DNA of 64,000 bases from Bacteroidota bacterium. GTDB lineage: Bacteria; Bacteroidota; Bacteroidia; NS11-12g; UBA955. How positions within the stretch are numbered: position 1 is the stretch's first letter; each line of letters opens with the position of its first letter. The position numbers and the translations under genes are program-made. The notes beneath the pieces were generated by a model. That model was not told the DNA's origin, ran no database searches, and saw only the letters and a program-made list of their open reading frames with translations. Of this stretch, positions 48,682 to 58,686 are shown in pieces. The DNA is taken from positions 37,253 through 101,252 of the forward strand of contig CAUJCT010000001.1 of the NCBI GenBank assembly GCA_963169345.1, given 5' to 3'.

Positions 48682-49159
48682 TTCCGTTTGCGCAAGTAAA
48701 CCCTTGCAGTGTCAAAGAAACGGGTTAAGTCGTTGAGTTGTTAAGTCGTTAAGTCGTAATGCTTATCGATAGCATTATAATTTTCCTCAACCCATCTGTG
48801 GGTTCCGTTTGCGCAAGCAAACATTTGCCGTGATGAAAACAAATAATTTTCTGTGTATTTTGCGTGTTCTTTCCTTGTTCTGCGACCTACCAAACGTTGA
48901 CATCTGTGAATTCCGTTTGCACAAGTAAACCCTTGCCGTGTCAAAGAAACGGGTTAAGTCGTTGAGTTGTTAAGTCGTTAAGTCGTAATGCTTATCGATA
49001 GCATTATAATTTTCCTCAACTCATCTGTGGGTTCCGTTTGCGCAAGCAAACAATTGCCGTGACGAAAACAAATAATTTTCTGTGTATTTTGCGTGTTCTT
49101 TCCTTGTTCTGCGACCTACCAAACGTTGACATCTGTGAATTCCGTTTGCGCAAGCAAAC
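48682..49159 (+). repeat. 229-bp tandem repeat (2 full copies plus a partial third) with five GTTTGC-GCAA-GCAAAC hairpins
   Basis: TTCCGTTTGC at 48682, 48911, 49140 (exactly 229 bp); hairpins at 48686, 48807, 48915, 49036, 49144. Confidence 0.92.
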
Positions 49160-49387
49160 CCTTACCGTGTCAAAGGCAAAACTTTTTCTGTGTGATCAGC
49201 GTGTTCTCTCCTTGTTCTGCGTTCTACAACCTAACTTTTATGATGTAATAATCCAAAGAAATGGGGGTAATAACAATGAAAGTTTATTCCATTATACCTG
49301 ATATTGATCAAGAAATTTATCAGGTTTTAATGCTGTAAAATACCTCATAGTTTTACCATAAAAATTACCGAAATTGCGACTGATTTG

Positions 49388-49798
49388 ATGAAGCGAATAC
49401 TTGCGATTGATTATGGCATGCGAAGAGTTGGGCTGGCGGTTACTGACCTTATGCAAATGATTGCTCAACCTCTGGATACCATCGATAACCGAAATATCAT
49501 CGATTATCTTAAAGCCTACATGCAAAAAGAACCGGTAGAGACCATTGTCTTAGGCGAACCGAAAGATTTAAGCGGAATGGATACTGATTCCAGTGAAGGG
49601 GTCAGACAATTTAAAACAAAACTTCAGGAATTATTTCCTGCTATTCCTGTGGTTATGGTGGATGAAAGATTAACCAGTCGCATGGCTAAACAAACACTCA
49701 TAGATGCCGGTTATAAAAAAAGCGACAGAAGAAATAAAAAACTTGTGGATACAGTTGCTGCGGCATTAATTTTGCAAACTTATTTGGAAACGAAATGA
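49388..49798 (+). CDS. ruvX: Putative pre-16S rRNA nuclease / Holliday junction resolvase YqgF
   Basis: [40 protein letters not shown]. Confidence 0.93.
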   Translation: MKRILAIDYGMRRVGLAVTDLMQMIAQPLDTIDNRNIIDYLKAYMQKEPVETIVLGEPKDLSGMDTDSSEGVRQFKTKLQELFPAIPVVMVDERLTSRMAKQTLIDAGYKKSDRRNKKLVDTVAAALILQTYLETK

Positions 49799-50346
49799 TT
49801 CTACCGATATACGCATACGGAAGTCCGGTTTTAAGAAAAGTAGGACAAGATATAACTCCCGACTATCCGGGCTTAAAGGAACTGATAGACAACATGTACG
49901 AAACCATGTATGAAAGCGATGGCATTGGTCTGGCTGCTCCTCAGATAGGTTTACCAATTCGATTGTTTGTTATAGATGGTAGTCCGATTGAAGATATAGA
50001 ACCAAAAGGATTCAAGCAGACTTTTATCAATGCCCGCATTGTTGAAGAATGGGGAGAGCCCTGGAAATATGAAGAAGGTTGTCTGAGTATACCCAATATC
50101 AGAGAAAGTGTGTCGCGTATGCCCGAACTCACCATTCGTTTTATGGATGAGAATTTTAAAGAGCATGAGAAGACCTATAAAGGCATGGCTGCTCGTATTA
50201 TTCAGCACGAGTACGACCATATTGAAGGTAAATTATTTGTCGACCATATCAATCCTTTAAAGCGCAATTTGCTCAAGGGTAAGCTCAACAATATCAGTAT
50301 TGGAAAAGTTGAACATCATTATAAGATGAGATTCCCTAAAAAATGA
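49795..50346 (+). CDS. def: Peptide deformylase
   Basis: [44 protein letters not shown]. Confidence 0.95.
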   Translation: MILPIYAYGSPVLRKVGQDITPDYPGLKELIDNMYETMYESDGIGLAAPQIGLPIRLFVIDGSPIEDIEPKGFKQTFINARIVEEWGEPWKYEEGCLSIPNIRESVSRMPELTIRFMDENFKEHEKTYKGMAARIIQHEYDHIEGKLFVDHINPLKRNLLKGKLNNISIGKVEHHYKMRFPKK

Positions 50347-50705
50347 TACCTAATCATCAAAGCGACCCTGACAGAAAACAGAGATGGCAGGACATACTCG
50401 AATTTATGAGGCAGAGGTTTGGCAAAAACCCTTCCATGGATGCCCTGTTATTTGTCATTGGCATGAGAGAATTAGGCCATTTAAAGGAAAAACCTTTTAA
50501 AAAAGACGAAAAAGTTGGATTAATGCACATTGCCACCTGCAAAATACTCAGCTATTCCGGGCATTATGAATTGCGAGGAATGGATGAAGATGGCTGGCCA
50601 CATTGGGATTTGGTAAAACCATTGCCGGATATGTCATTATTGGAACAAGAAACTTATATTCGCGAACACATCATAGAATATTTCATTAACGAACAGATCA
50701 TATGA
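50343..50705 (+). CDS. Conserved hypothetical protein
   Basis: ATGA overlaps with def upstream and the peptidylprolyl isomerase downstream. Confidence 0.75.
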   Translation: MIPNHQSDPDRKQRWQDILEFMRQRFGKNPSMDALLFVIGMRELGHLKEKPFKKDEKVGLMHIATCKILSYSGHYELRGMDEDGWPHWDLVKPLPDMSLLEQETYIREHIIEYFINEQII

Positions 50706-51466
50706 AACTCTTTTTAAATCAAATCGGCATTGCATCAATTGCCATTCTTTTTGCCACTGCTACCTGTAACAACAGCGCCAGTACTGAAACCGAAACTACT
50801 GAAGCAACAGCAACTTCAGAAGAAATGACCGCTATGGAAATGGCTGCCCCCGCTCCTGCTCCCACCGATTCAGTTTCAAAAGTTCAACTGGATACAGTAG
50901 CTATAGAAACATCTTTGGGTACCATTACACTTGTATTGTTTGAAGAAACACCATTGCACAAAGCCAATTTTTTAAAGCTTTGCAAAGAAAAATATTATGA
51001 TGGCTTGTTGTTTCACAGAGTCATTCCTGGTTTCATGATTCAAGGTGGTGACCCAAACAGCAAAACAGCTAAACCTGGTCAAATGCTGGGCAATGGTGGT
51101 CCAAACTACACCATTCCAGCAGAATTCAATTCAAATTTACATCATAAAAGAGGTGCATTAGCTGCTGCCAGAACTGAAAATCCTGCAAAAGCCAGCTCTG
51201 GTTCTCAATTCTATATTTGCCATGGCTCACCATTTGAACTGGACATGAATTATACTGTCTATGGACAGACTATTGCCGGTTTCGAAGTTATTGACGCTAT
51301 TGCCAATGCTCAAAGAGACAGATTTGACCGTCCTTTAAATGATATCAAAATCATCAAAACTACGATCAAACCAAAGCATACAGATGCTCCGGCTAAAACT
51401 GACAAAACTGCTTCTGACAGCACTTCAAAGTCAAAGCCTGCTAAGAAATCCAAAAAATCTAAGTAA
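50702..51466 (+). CDS. Cyclophilin-type peptidylprolyl isomerase lipoprotein
   Basis: FHRVIPGFMIQGGDPNSK; LAAARTENPAKASSGSQFYI; lipobox. Confidence 0.92.
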   Translation: MKLFLNQIGIASIAILFATATCNNSASTETETTEATATSEEMTAMEMAAPAPAPTDSVSKVQLDTVAIETSLGTITLVLFEETPLHKANFLKLCKEKYYDGLLFHRVIPGFMIQGGDPNSKTAKPGQMLGNGGPNYTIPAEFNSNLHHKRGALAAARTENPAKASSGSQFYICHGSPFELDMNYTVYGQTIAGFEVIDAIANAQRDRFDRPLNDIKIIKTTIKPKHTDAPAKTDKTASDSTSKSKPAKKSKKSK

Positions 51467-51477
51467 TCTTTAATAAG

Positions 51478-52116
51478 ATGAAACATTTATTAACGCTTTT
51501 TGCTGCATCAGTTCTATTGGTAACAGCATGTAAAGAAAAGAATGACCCGTCACCTAAGACCAACAGCGACCCTACTTTTCCTGTTATAGAAATGGAAACT
51601 GCTTATGGTAGCATGTACATCTGGTTGTATGATTCGACACCTTTACACAAGCAAAATTTCATCACGTTAACAGAGCAAAAATATTTTGATTCCACAACTT
51701 TTCACAGAGTCATACCCGGCTTTATGATACAAGGTGGAGACCCAAACAGTAAAGATTCGGATACCACCAACGACGGGTCTGGTGGTCCGGGTTACACCAT
51801 TCCGGCTGAAATCAAAAGTTACATCTCACACAAACGCGGTGTATTAGCTGCTGCCAGAACCAATAATCCGGCAAAGGCATCCAGCGGATCTCAGTTTTAT
51901 ATCAGTGTAAGTACTTCAGGCACACAACATCTCAATGGCTTGTATACAGTATTTGGGTATGTGATGAAAGGAATGGAGTATGCTGATGCTATAGTTTCAC
52001 AACCAAGAAATAAAACCAATGACAGACCATTTTCAAATCAATATCTCAAAACCAGAGTGCTGCAAAAAACATTGCAACAGATTAAAGATGAATTTGCTTA
52101 TGTCCCTGAGTTTTAA
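51478..52116 (+). CDS. Cyclophilin-type peptidylprolyl isomerase lipoprotein (tandem paralogue)
   Basis: FHRVIPGFMIQGGDPNSKDSD; LAAARTNNPAKASSGSQFYI; lipobox. Confidence 0.92.
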   Translation: MKHLLTLFAASVLLVTACKEKNDPSPKTNSDPTFPVIEMETAYGSMYIWLYDSTPLHKQNFITLTEQKYFDSTTFHRVIPGFMIQGGDPNSKDSDTTNDGSGGPGYTIPAEIKSYISHKRGVLAAARTNNPAKASSGSQFYISVSTSGTQHLNGLYTVFGYVMKGMEYADAIVSQPRNKTNDRPFSNQYLKTRVLQKTLQQIKDEFAYVPEF

Positions 52117-52158
52117 TTTAAGTTTTAGTTCGAAATAAGTTGTTTTCCGAACATCCTG

Positions 52159-53358
52159 TTAATTGACATTTTTACTCCCTTTGATTGCAGGATAAATTCC
52201 GGTAATCAGTCCCAGGCCAATCGCAGTAGATGCGACTAAAGCAACATCGCTCCAAAGCAATCTGACAGGGTAGTTGTCTATGATGGCCCCTTTCATTTTT
52301 ATTAAGCCATAATGCTGCTGCAATAACACCAGTGTAATTCCAATTATTAGTCCAGCCAGAGTTCCTAATGCCGAAATCATAAACCCGTTTGTAAAAAAAA
52401 TATTGCGTATTGTCGCTTTAGAGGCGCCCATACCAACCAGTGTTTTAATGTCTGATTTCTTTTCAATCACAAGCATGGTAAGACTTCCCAATGCATTAAA
52501 TGCAGCAATCATTAAAATAAAAGTAAGGATAGCAAAGCTTGCCCATTTTTCGCTTTTAAACATTTTAAATAAAGAAGCCTGCTGCGACATTCTGTTTTGA
52601 ATTTTAAAACCCTTTCCCATCACAGAAGAAATTTTTTCAATGACCTCTTCCTCATCGGTACCTGATTTTAACCTGATTTCAAGCGTTGAAACTTCATTAT
52701 TTCTCTCAAACAATTTTTGAGCAAAATCTATTGGCACAAATACATAACGGTTATTAATAATATCGTCCATAGTTACAATTCCAGAGGGTTCGATATCCAT
52801 ATCCATTATGGCATCCGGGTCGCTGACATTGTAGTCGCCCCTGCGAGGTGTTATTAAAGACAGCATACTAAATGGTCCACCTATTGAACTATTTATTTTA
52901 ACAGCTATGCCGGCTCCCAACAACATAAAATTATACGGACCTGATTTTAATATTGGTTCACCATCGTTTACCAGTTGACTTAATCCATTGGCGTCGAAAT
53001 AATTTGTATCTACACCTTTAACAGTACAAACTGTTTGATAATCGCCATTTCTGATAGCTGCATTATCTTCCATAACAGGCCAGACATGTTTAACCCCCTC
53101 GAGTTTAGAGAGTTTATCGGCATAGTTGGCATATTCGAACACTTTCCCATGAACCGGTACAATTTTAATATCAGGATTAAAGCGGTTATAAAGAGATACA
53201 ATGAGCTGTTCGAAGCCGTTCATTGTACTTAATATAATGATTAAGGCAGCGGTACAAACTGCAAAGGCCAGTACAGCGATAGATGAAATGATATTGATTG
53301 CATTGCGTTTTTTACGGGCAAACAAATATCTTTTCGCTATGAAGAAAGTAAAATTCAC
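52159..53358 (-). CDS. FtsX-like ABC transporter permease (LolC/E-like)
   Basis: FFIAKRYLFARKKRNAINIISSIAVLAFAVCTAALIIILSTMNGFE; C-terminal FtsX TMs. Confidence 0.9.
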   Translation of the reverse strand: MNFTFFIAKRYLFARKKRNAINIISSIAVLAFAVCTAALIIILSTMNGFEQLIVSLYNRFNPDIKIVPVHGKVFEYANYADKLSKLEGVKHVWPVMEDNAAIRNGDYQTVCTVKGVDTNYFDANGLSQLVNDGEPILKSGPYNFMLLGAGIAVKINSSIGGPFSMLSLITPRRGDYNVSDPDAIMDMDIEPSGIVTMDDIINNRYVFVPIDFAQKLFERNNEVSTLEIRLKSGTDEEEVIEKISSVMGKGFKIQNRMSQQASLFKMFKSEKWASFAILTFILMIAAFNALGSLTMLVIEKKSDIKTLVGMGASKATIRNIFFTNGFMISALGTLAGLIIGITLVLLQQHYGLIKMKGAIIDNYPVRLLWSDVALVASTAIGLGLITGIYPAIKGSKNVN

Positions 53359-53360
53359 GC

Positions 53361-54167
53361 TTATTTAAATGCTTTAACAACAATGCATTTACCTTTTTTA
53401 TGATTGAAGTTAATATCCAAAAGATTTAGAATAAAGACAAAAGGAATCGTAATAAGCGTGTATATTGGAAGGAAAACAAAAAATAATTTTGATGTTTTAA
53501 TCATATTGGAAGGCCAGGCGGTAGTCAGTTTCCAGCTTAAAATACCAGGAGTGCCGTATACATAACGCGCTTTGACCTTTGAAAATCCAATACCTTTTAA
53601 TTTGTGCTTTAATTCGAGAATACCATATCCATCCCGGTACTTCCTATCTTTATAAACACCAATATTGAGTTTACTTGCCTTATCATCGGCATAGTTACTT
53701 GAATTAAAAATAATCAGAATACCTGGCTTCTTAAGTGCATGATACATATTGGTGAGCGCTTCGGTGTCATTTTCAACATAATTAAGCAGATTGATAGCCA
53801 GACTCAAATCGTAGACTTCCTTCTCATGCAGATCGAGCACATCCGTTGTTCTGCAATAGATGTTGTTGATGTGTTCCTGAAGAAAGTAATTAGAAGACTG
53901 GGTCACCATGTTGGTATCCTTATCGATAGCAGTTACAGTGTATTTAGAAGGGTTTCGTGCAAACAAACCGAGCAATTGCCCCATACCAAAACCAGGATAA
54001 AGTACATGTTGTGAGCGTTTCTTACGACGACCACACAATTTAATTTCCCTTTTTATGATATTATTTTTCAATAACAAAGAATGGGTGAGCAAAATATAAA
54101 ATTTACGCGCCCAGGAATGTCTGCTTAAGACATCTGTAAAAATTTCGTTATTGATTCTGGCAGGCAT
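53361..54167 (-). CDS. Class I SAM-dependent methyltransferase
   Basis: VLYPGFGMGQLLGLFARNPSKYTVTAIDKD; INLLNYVENDTEALTNMYHALKKPGILIIFN. Confidence 0.75.
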   Translation of the reverse strand: MPARINNEIFTDVLSRHSWARKFYILLTHSLLLKNNIIKREIKLCGRRKKRSQHVLYPGFGMGQLLGLFARNPSKYTVTAIDKDTNMVTQSSNYFLQEHINNIYCRTTDVLDLHEKEVYDLSLAINLLNYVENDTEALTNMYHALKKPGILIIFNSSNYADDKASKLNIGVYKDRKYRDGYGILELKHKLKGIGFSKVKARYVYGTPGILSWKLTTAWPSNMIKTSKLFFVFLPIYTLITIPFVFILNLLDINFNHKKGKCIVVKAFK

Positions 54168-54541
54168 TACGAATCTTTCTTCTCTCGGGATTCTCTTTCT
54201 TCTTTGAGTTGATCAAAAATTTTATCAAACTTCATGGCATTCTCCAAACTTTTATCTTCAAAGAAGGTCAGTTCGGGAATAACTCTCACTAAATGTTTGA
54301 TTTTGTTGGCCAAATCTTTCCTGATGTGCTTGTTGTAGAGATTGACCAAATCCATAATGGCTTGTCTGTTTTTGGTATTATAAATACTGAGATAAGCTTT
54401 CACATATCCGAGGTCAGGACTTGAAGCGACTTCTGTTACAGTAATAAAAGCGCCTTCAAACCAGTCGTGCATGCGGGCTTGAAATATGACCCCAAGCTCT
54501 CTTTGCATTTCTTTATTGAATTTTTCGGTACGTGTACTCAT
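54167..54541 (-). CDS. rbfA: Ribosome-binding factor A
   Basis: MSTRTEKFNKEMQRELGVIFQ; VTEVASSPDLGYVKAYLSIY; IPELTFFEDKSLE. Confidence 0.92.
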   Translation of the reverse strand: MSTRTEKFNKEMQRELGVIFQARMHDWFEGAFITVTEVASSPDLGYVKAYLSIYNTKNRQAIMDLVNLYNKHIRKDLANKIKHLVRVIPELTFFEDKSLENAMKFDKIFDQLKEERESREKKDS

Positions 54542-54615
54542 GATTATCCGCTGCAAAGTTATAATTTGCGCCTCTTATTTAATTGTATTTTTAGAATTAA
54601 TTTATAAATATTTCG

Positions 54616-55227
54616 ATGCAAATGCTGAATTGTATATGGGAAGGGCTTTTAACTGGCTTTGTATTAAGCATGATGCTGGGGACAGTCTTCTTTGCACTTA
54701 TTAAAAACAGTCTGGCTTTTGGTCCAAAAACCGGCGTATTTATAGCTACAGGAGTAATTATCTGCGATATCATGTTTATCTCTTTGGCTTTGCTCAGTCA
54801 ACCTTTTGCCGACTTTTTAAAACAATACAAACATGAAGTCTCGATTGGAGGCGGCATTTTACTTTTAATCTTTGGAATCTTTATGATGGCTCAATCCAAA
54901 CCAAACATGGAAGCAGGCAAAGTTTTTGGACAGGGTTCTAATTGGTTTTATATTGGCAATGGATTTTTGCTGAATGTTGTCAATCCAGTTAATTTTTTTG
55001 TATGGCTGGGCATCAGCTCTTCATTGACCATACAGTTTCAATACGATATCAACGATAAAATCATTTTCTTTACTGCCAGTTTGTTTAGTATTTTCTTTGC
55101 TGAAATTGGTATTGCCTTGTTTGCATCCAAATTGCGAAAATGGGTAACACCAACTATCCTTCAGAGAGTCAATCAGATTTCAGGACTGGTGTTTATTGGT
55201 GTCGGATTGAAGTTGATTTTCTTTTAA
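54616..55227 (+). CDS. LysE family transporter
   Basis: LTGFVLSMMLGTVFFALIKNSLAFGPKTGVFIATGVIICD. Confidence 0.85.
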   Translation: MQMLNCIWEGLLTGFVLSMMLGTVFFALIKNSLAFGPKTGVFIATGVIICDIMFISLALLSQPFADFLKQYKHEVSIGGGILLLIFGIFMMAQSKPNMEAGKVFGQGSNWFYIGNGFLLNVVNPVNFFVWLGISSSLTIQFQYDINDKIIFFTASLFSIFFAEIGIALFASKLRKWVTPTILQRVNQISGLVFIGVGLKLIFF

Positions 55228-55896
55228 CATTTCATCTGACCATTTTCTTCTGGCCCAATAAGAGAAAACAGCAAGCAACAACATTAAAGCCGAATAAAAA
55301 TACATGCTTTCTCCCTGGAAAGACTGATAGATATACAATGCCGTGTAACCCAAATTACAGGCAATCCAGTAGTCCCAGCATACTATGTCTTTTTTTGTTT
55401 CCAACTGAGTTGCCCAAATACTGCCCAGTGCAAATAAAATATCAAAATAATTGTACCCTTTATAAGCACCAAATGAACTGCTTTTAATAAAGAAATATAT
55501 TCCTACACTAACAGACAGTATGACTAACAATGCAATTACATGATAAGTGAAGGAATACCTTCTGGATGCCTTGCGATTGGATTCAAAATACAACCAGGTG
55601 AAAAAACCATTTAGTCCCTGAAGGATATAAAACCACTGTAAAACAGAACTCCCATAAAGTTGAAGTTGCCAAAAGTAAATGGCGCTTAATACAGACGCCA
55701 ATACCCCAAATATCCACGCTAAAGGTTTTTGCATCGAGGCATAGTACAGATAAACGAGTACAAAAGCGACAGATAGTATTTCCAGTAAACTCAACACCTG
55801 TGGCAAAGATAGACTTAGCAGCTTGATATAATGAATTAATTTTGCATCAATTGTGAAGAAGTATTTGCTGTTTTTTTTCCTGATGATTAGCCTCAA
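55180..55896 (-). CDS. pnuC: Nicotinamide riboside/mononucleotide transporter PnuC (true start probably internal)
   Basis: LVYLYYASMQKPLAWIFGVLASVLSAIYFWQLQLYG...NGFFTWLYF; DYWIACNLGYTALYIYQS; overlaps both neighbours. Confidence 0.8.
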   Translation of the reverse strand: MRLIIRKKNSKYFFTIDAKLIHYIKLLSLSLPQVLSLLEILSVAFVLVYLYYASMQKPLAWIFGVLASVLSAIYFWQLQLYGSSVLQWFYILQGLNGFFTWLYFESNRKASRRYSFTYHVIALLVILSVSVGIYFFIKSSSFGAYKGYNYFDILFALGSIWATQLETKKDIVCWDYWIACNLGYTALYIYQSFQGESMYFYSALMLLLAVFSYWARRKWSDEMLKENQLQSDTNKHQS

Positions 55897-56521
55897 CAGT
55901 TATGCCCAGTTAAAGGGAATAATTGATAGTATCCGTTATGATTTAAAAATGGATAAGAGCTGGTTCATTTGTCTGGACGGCAAAAACAGTATCATCAGAG
56001 ATTTAAATATCAAATTGTTTGGACTGCAAACAGGATATACTTTTAATGGAAGAACTAATTTGTATGTTGGGTATTACGGCAGTTACAACAACGAACGTAT
56101 ATTGCTTGAAAACCCAACGGCAAAGACAGGAACTTCTGACAGCAATTCAGTATTTGCAAGATATAAATTATCCTACTTCAACTTAGGGTGTGAGTATTAT
56201 TTTATCAATTCCAGAAAATGGCGCATGTCACTTCCTGTAGCTTTCGGAATAGGTAAAGGCAGTGATTATAAATTTAAAGTACTCAACAACAAGGAACATA
56301 TATTTGAGAGTTCGAGCAGCACTGTTATGCCGCTTGAATTAGGCTTCTATATCAACTATAAAATTAAATGGTGGATTTGGGCCGGAGCCGGATTAGGCAC
56401 CAGGTTTTCTTTAAATGCCAGTCAGTACAGCGGCTCCTATTATACATTTGGTTTATCCTTAAGATTTGGAGAAATATATTACAGGGCACGAGCCTGGTAC
56501 AGAGATAAATCTATTCAATAA
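55853..56521 (+). CDS. Hypothetical outer-membrane protein
   Basis: GTG start; signal peptide; beta-barrel-like pattern. Confidence 0.65.
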   Translation: MKKYLLFFFLMISLNSYAQLKGIIDSIRYDLKMDKSWFICLDGKNSIIRDLNIKLFGLQTGYTFNGRTNLYVGYYGSYNNERILLENPTAKTGTSDSNSVFARYKLSYFNLGCEYYFINSRKWRMSLPVAFGIGKGSDYKFKVLNNKEHIFESSSSTVMPLELGFYINYKIKWWIWAGAGLGTRFSLNASQYSGSYYTFGLSLRFGEIYYRARAWYRDKSIQ

Positions 56522-56553
56522 AAAAGGCGGACTTTAAACAGACCGCCTTTTTT
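56519..56553. terminator. Bidirectional terminator between convergent genes
   Basis: AAAAAGGCGGacttt...agaCCGCCTTTTTT. Confidence 0.85.
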
Positions 56554-56571
56554 AAAATATTCAGAATGATA

Positions 56572-58257
56572 TTAATTTTCTTTTAATGTTCCTTCAGTAT
56601 TGTTGTCTGAATGACTTTCCTCTTCAGGTTTTTCTTTTGGTGGTTCAGGTTTTTCTTTAATCAAACCTTTTTCAAACAATAATGAACCAAGGAAGAAATC
56701 CAATTGATGTTCATCTATTTTTTTCCCTAGAATCTTAGCATTCTCATCCAATATAATGATGGTCGGATTGGTTTGAATGTTATAATAATATCTGTTGTAA
56801 GGCCAAGGATAGTTCTCATTGGTTTTACATACGTTCAGCCAATCATGCAGATCTTTGTTTTCTTTAACCATTTTCTTCCATTCTGTATATTTACCTTCAG
56901 AAGAAACTGCATAAATTTTCACACCTGCTGATTTGTATTTTTGGTAAACAGCATTGACAATAGGTATGGATGCTTTACAGTGACCACAAGTTGGATCATA
57001 GAAGAATACAATAGTAAACTTACCCATGTTCTGATACAATCTGTGGAACTTACCTGCAGTATCCGCCAAATATAAATCCGGTGCAGTTTTACCACACATT
57101 GTAGGAATTGCCTTAGTGGCCTCTTCACACATTTTCTTTTTACCGGTTGTATCATCGTACCACCAGGCTTGACCAGTGCAATAATATTTGGAAATCAAAT
57201 GAATCGTAACATTGTCCTGGCACATGATTTTTCTGTCCTGAAATTTCTGAGTTAAATATTGAACAAAGTATTTCTGAATCTCAGTATATGGTTTAGTTTT
57301 AGAGATAGCCACATCTACTGCTCTGGTTAAGCTATCATAATCCTGAATGGTAATTTTATCAATAAAATCATCCAGCTTTTTTGTGAGCAAACCCTGAGGT
57401 GCGCGAATTAAACCAGATTCATTGAAATCTATATTATCCCAGTAGTGATTTTTATAGTAGAAGTATTCATACATTGAATCATTAGGGTTAGGATTAGTTG
57501 GAATCTTAACATTGGTAAAGGCTTTAAAAATCTTTGTCAGGAGGTGATTAGGATTTTGAGCTATATAATCTTCTCTGTATTTAGAATCAAATTTATCGAT
57601 AGAATCTCTTTGGGCGATGAGTGATTTTTTCAATTCCTCATTTCCGGTATTGTTCAACATTTTAATTTGCTGATCCAGTTCATAACGTTTTCTGCCATTG
57701 ATGGCTCTTTGAGTTTGGTATTTAACAAAGGCTTCATTTTCCAAACTTCCGGTTACTTTAATTTTGGTTTCATCCATTGAAGTATCTGCTTCAAAATAGA
57801 AAGCCTGATCGTCTGTAACTGGCAACTCAAACCAAAAATTCAGTTCAGGGAAAACAATCATATACATTCCTCTTTGAAGTTTAGGTGCGCCGGTAAAAGT
57901 ACCGGTACCAGTGGCATCTAAAAGGCAGGTATCTCTGAAGTATTGCTTATCGGCAAAATTGTCAGCCAGATAAAGCTTAACATTTTTAAACCCTTTGATA
58001 CGAACTTTAATGGCATAATTTCCTGGTTCACGACCAATATTTTTAACATTTATCTTTTGAGCACCAACGTTAACTGAGGTACTTGAGCCTGCACTTGCAC
58101 CCTGAACAGGAACATTTGTTCTTGGTTTTGGGGCTGGTTTAGGTGCTGGCTTAGGAGTAGGTTTCTGAGCCCAGCCATTCATACTGATTGTTAAGCCCAA
58201 AATGGCCAGCAATACGGATTTTAGCAAAAATTTATTGTTCATTTCGTTATAACGCAA
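56572..58257 (-). CDS. Thioredoxin-like (TlpA/DUF5106-type) protein
   Basis: GKFTIVFFYDPTCGHCKASIPIVNAVYQKYKSAGVKIYAVSSEG; Pro/Lys-rich N-terminus. Confidence 0.88.
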   Translation of the reverse strand: MRYNEMNNKFLLKSVLLAILGLTISMNGWAQKPTPKPAPKPAPKPRTNVPVQGASAGSSTSVNVGAQKINVKNIGREPGNYAIKVRIKGFKNVKLYLADNFADKQYFRDTCLLDATGTGTFTGAPKLQRGMYMIVFPELNFWFELPVTDDQAFYFEADTSMDETKIKVTGSLENEAFVKYQTQRAINGRKRYELDQQIKMLNNTGNEELKKSLIAQRDSIDKFDSKYREDYIAQNPNHLLTKIFKAFTNVKIPTNPNPNDSMYEYFYYKNHYWDNIDFNESGLIRAPQGLLTKKLDDFIDKITIQDYDSLTRAVDVAISKTKPYTEIQKYFVQYLTQKFQDRKIMCQDNVTIHLISKYYCTGQAWWYDDTTGKKKMCEEATKAIPTMCGKTAPDLYLADTAGKFHRLYQNMGKFTIVFFYDPTCGHCKASIPIVNAVYQKYKSAGVKIYAVSSEGKYTEWKKMVKENKDLHDWLNVCKTNENYPWPYNRYYYNIQTNPTIIILDENAKILGKKIDEHQLDFFLGSLLFEKGLIKEKPEPPKEKPEEESHSDNNTEGTLKEN

Positions 58258-58341
58258 ATTTATTGTCTTCGAATTGAATTATAGACAATAATTTTGCCAA
58301 AATAGTTTACTGACACAATAAAAAAGTTTAGTGACAGAATT

Positions 58342-58686
58342 ATGACAGAAAATAACTTCTTTGGAATGGTCTATGAAGTCGTCAAACTGATACCCTACGG
58401 CCGAGTGACGAGCTATGGGGCCATTGCGGCATATTTAGGTGCTAAGTCATCCAGCCGAATGGTTGGCTGGGCTTTGAATGTCTCACACGGACCCTTTTCA
58501 GAAATTCCTGCTCACAGAGTTGTGAACAGAAACGGGATCTTAAGTGGAAAAGCACATTTTGGTGGTGACAGAATGCAGACTTTACTCGAACAAGAAGGCA
58601 TACTTGTTAACAATGACAAAATTGTGAACTTCAAAGAAGTTTTTTGGGATCCAAAGGAGTTGGAAAAAGAAATGCTTAAAGGGTAA
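58342..58686 (+). CDS. Alkyltransferase-like (ATL) / MGMT DNA-binding domain protein
   Basis: IPYGRVTSYGAIAAYLGAKSSSRMVGWALN; PAHRV in place of the MGMT PCHRV. Confidence 0.92.
   Translation: MTENNFFGMVYEVVKLIPYGRVTSYGAIAAYLGAKSSSRMVGWALNVSHGPFSEIPAHRVVNRNGILSGKAHFGGDRMQTLLEQEGILVNNDKIVNFKEVFWDPKELEKEMLKG

Noticed and set aside
48741-49301. ORFs 48741..48944 (-) and 49038..49301 (+)
   Set aside because: They lie within or over the 229-bp tandem repeat; their amino-acid repetition is a by-product of the DNA repeat.
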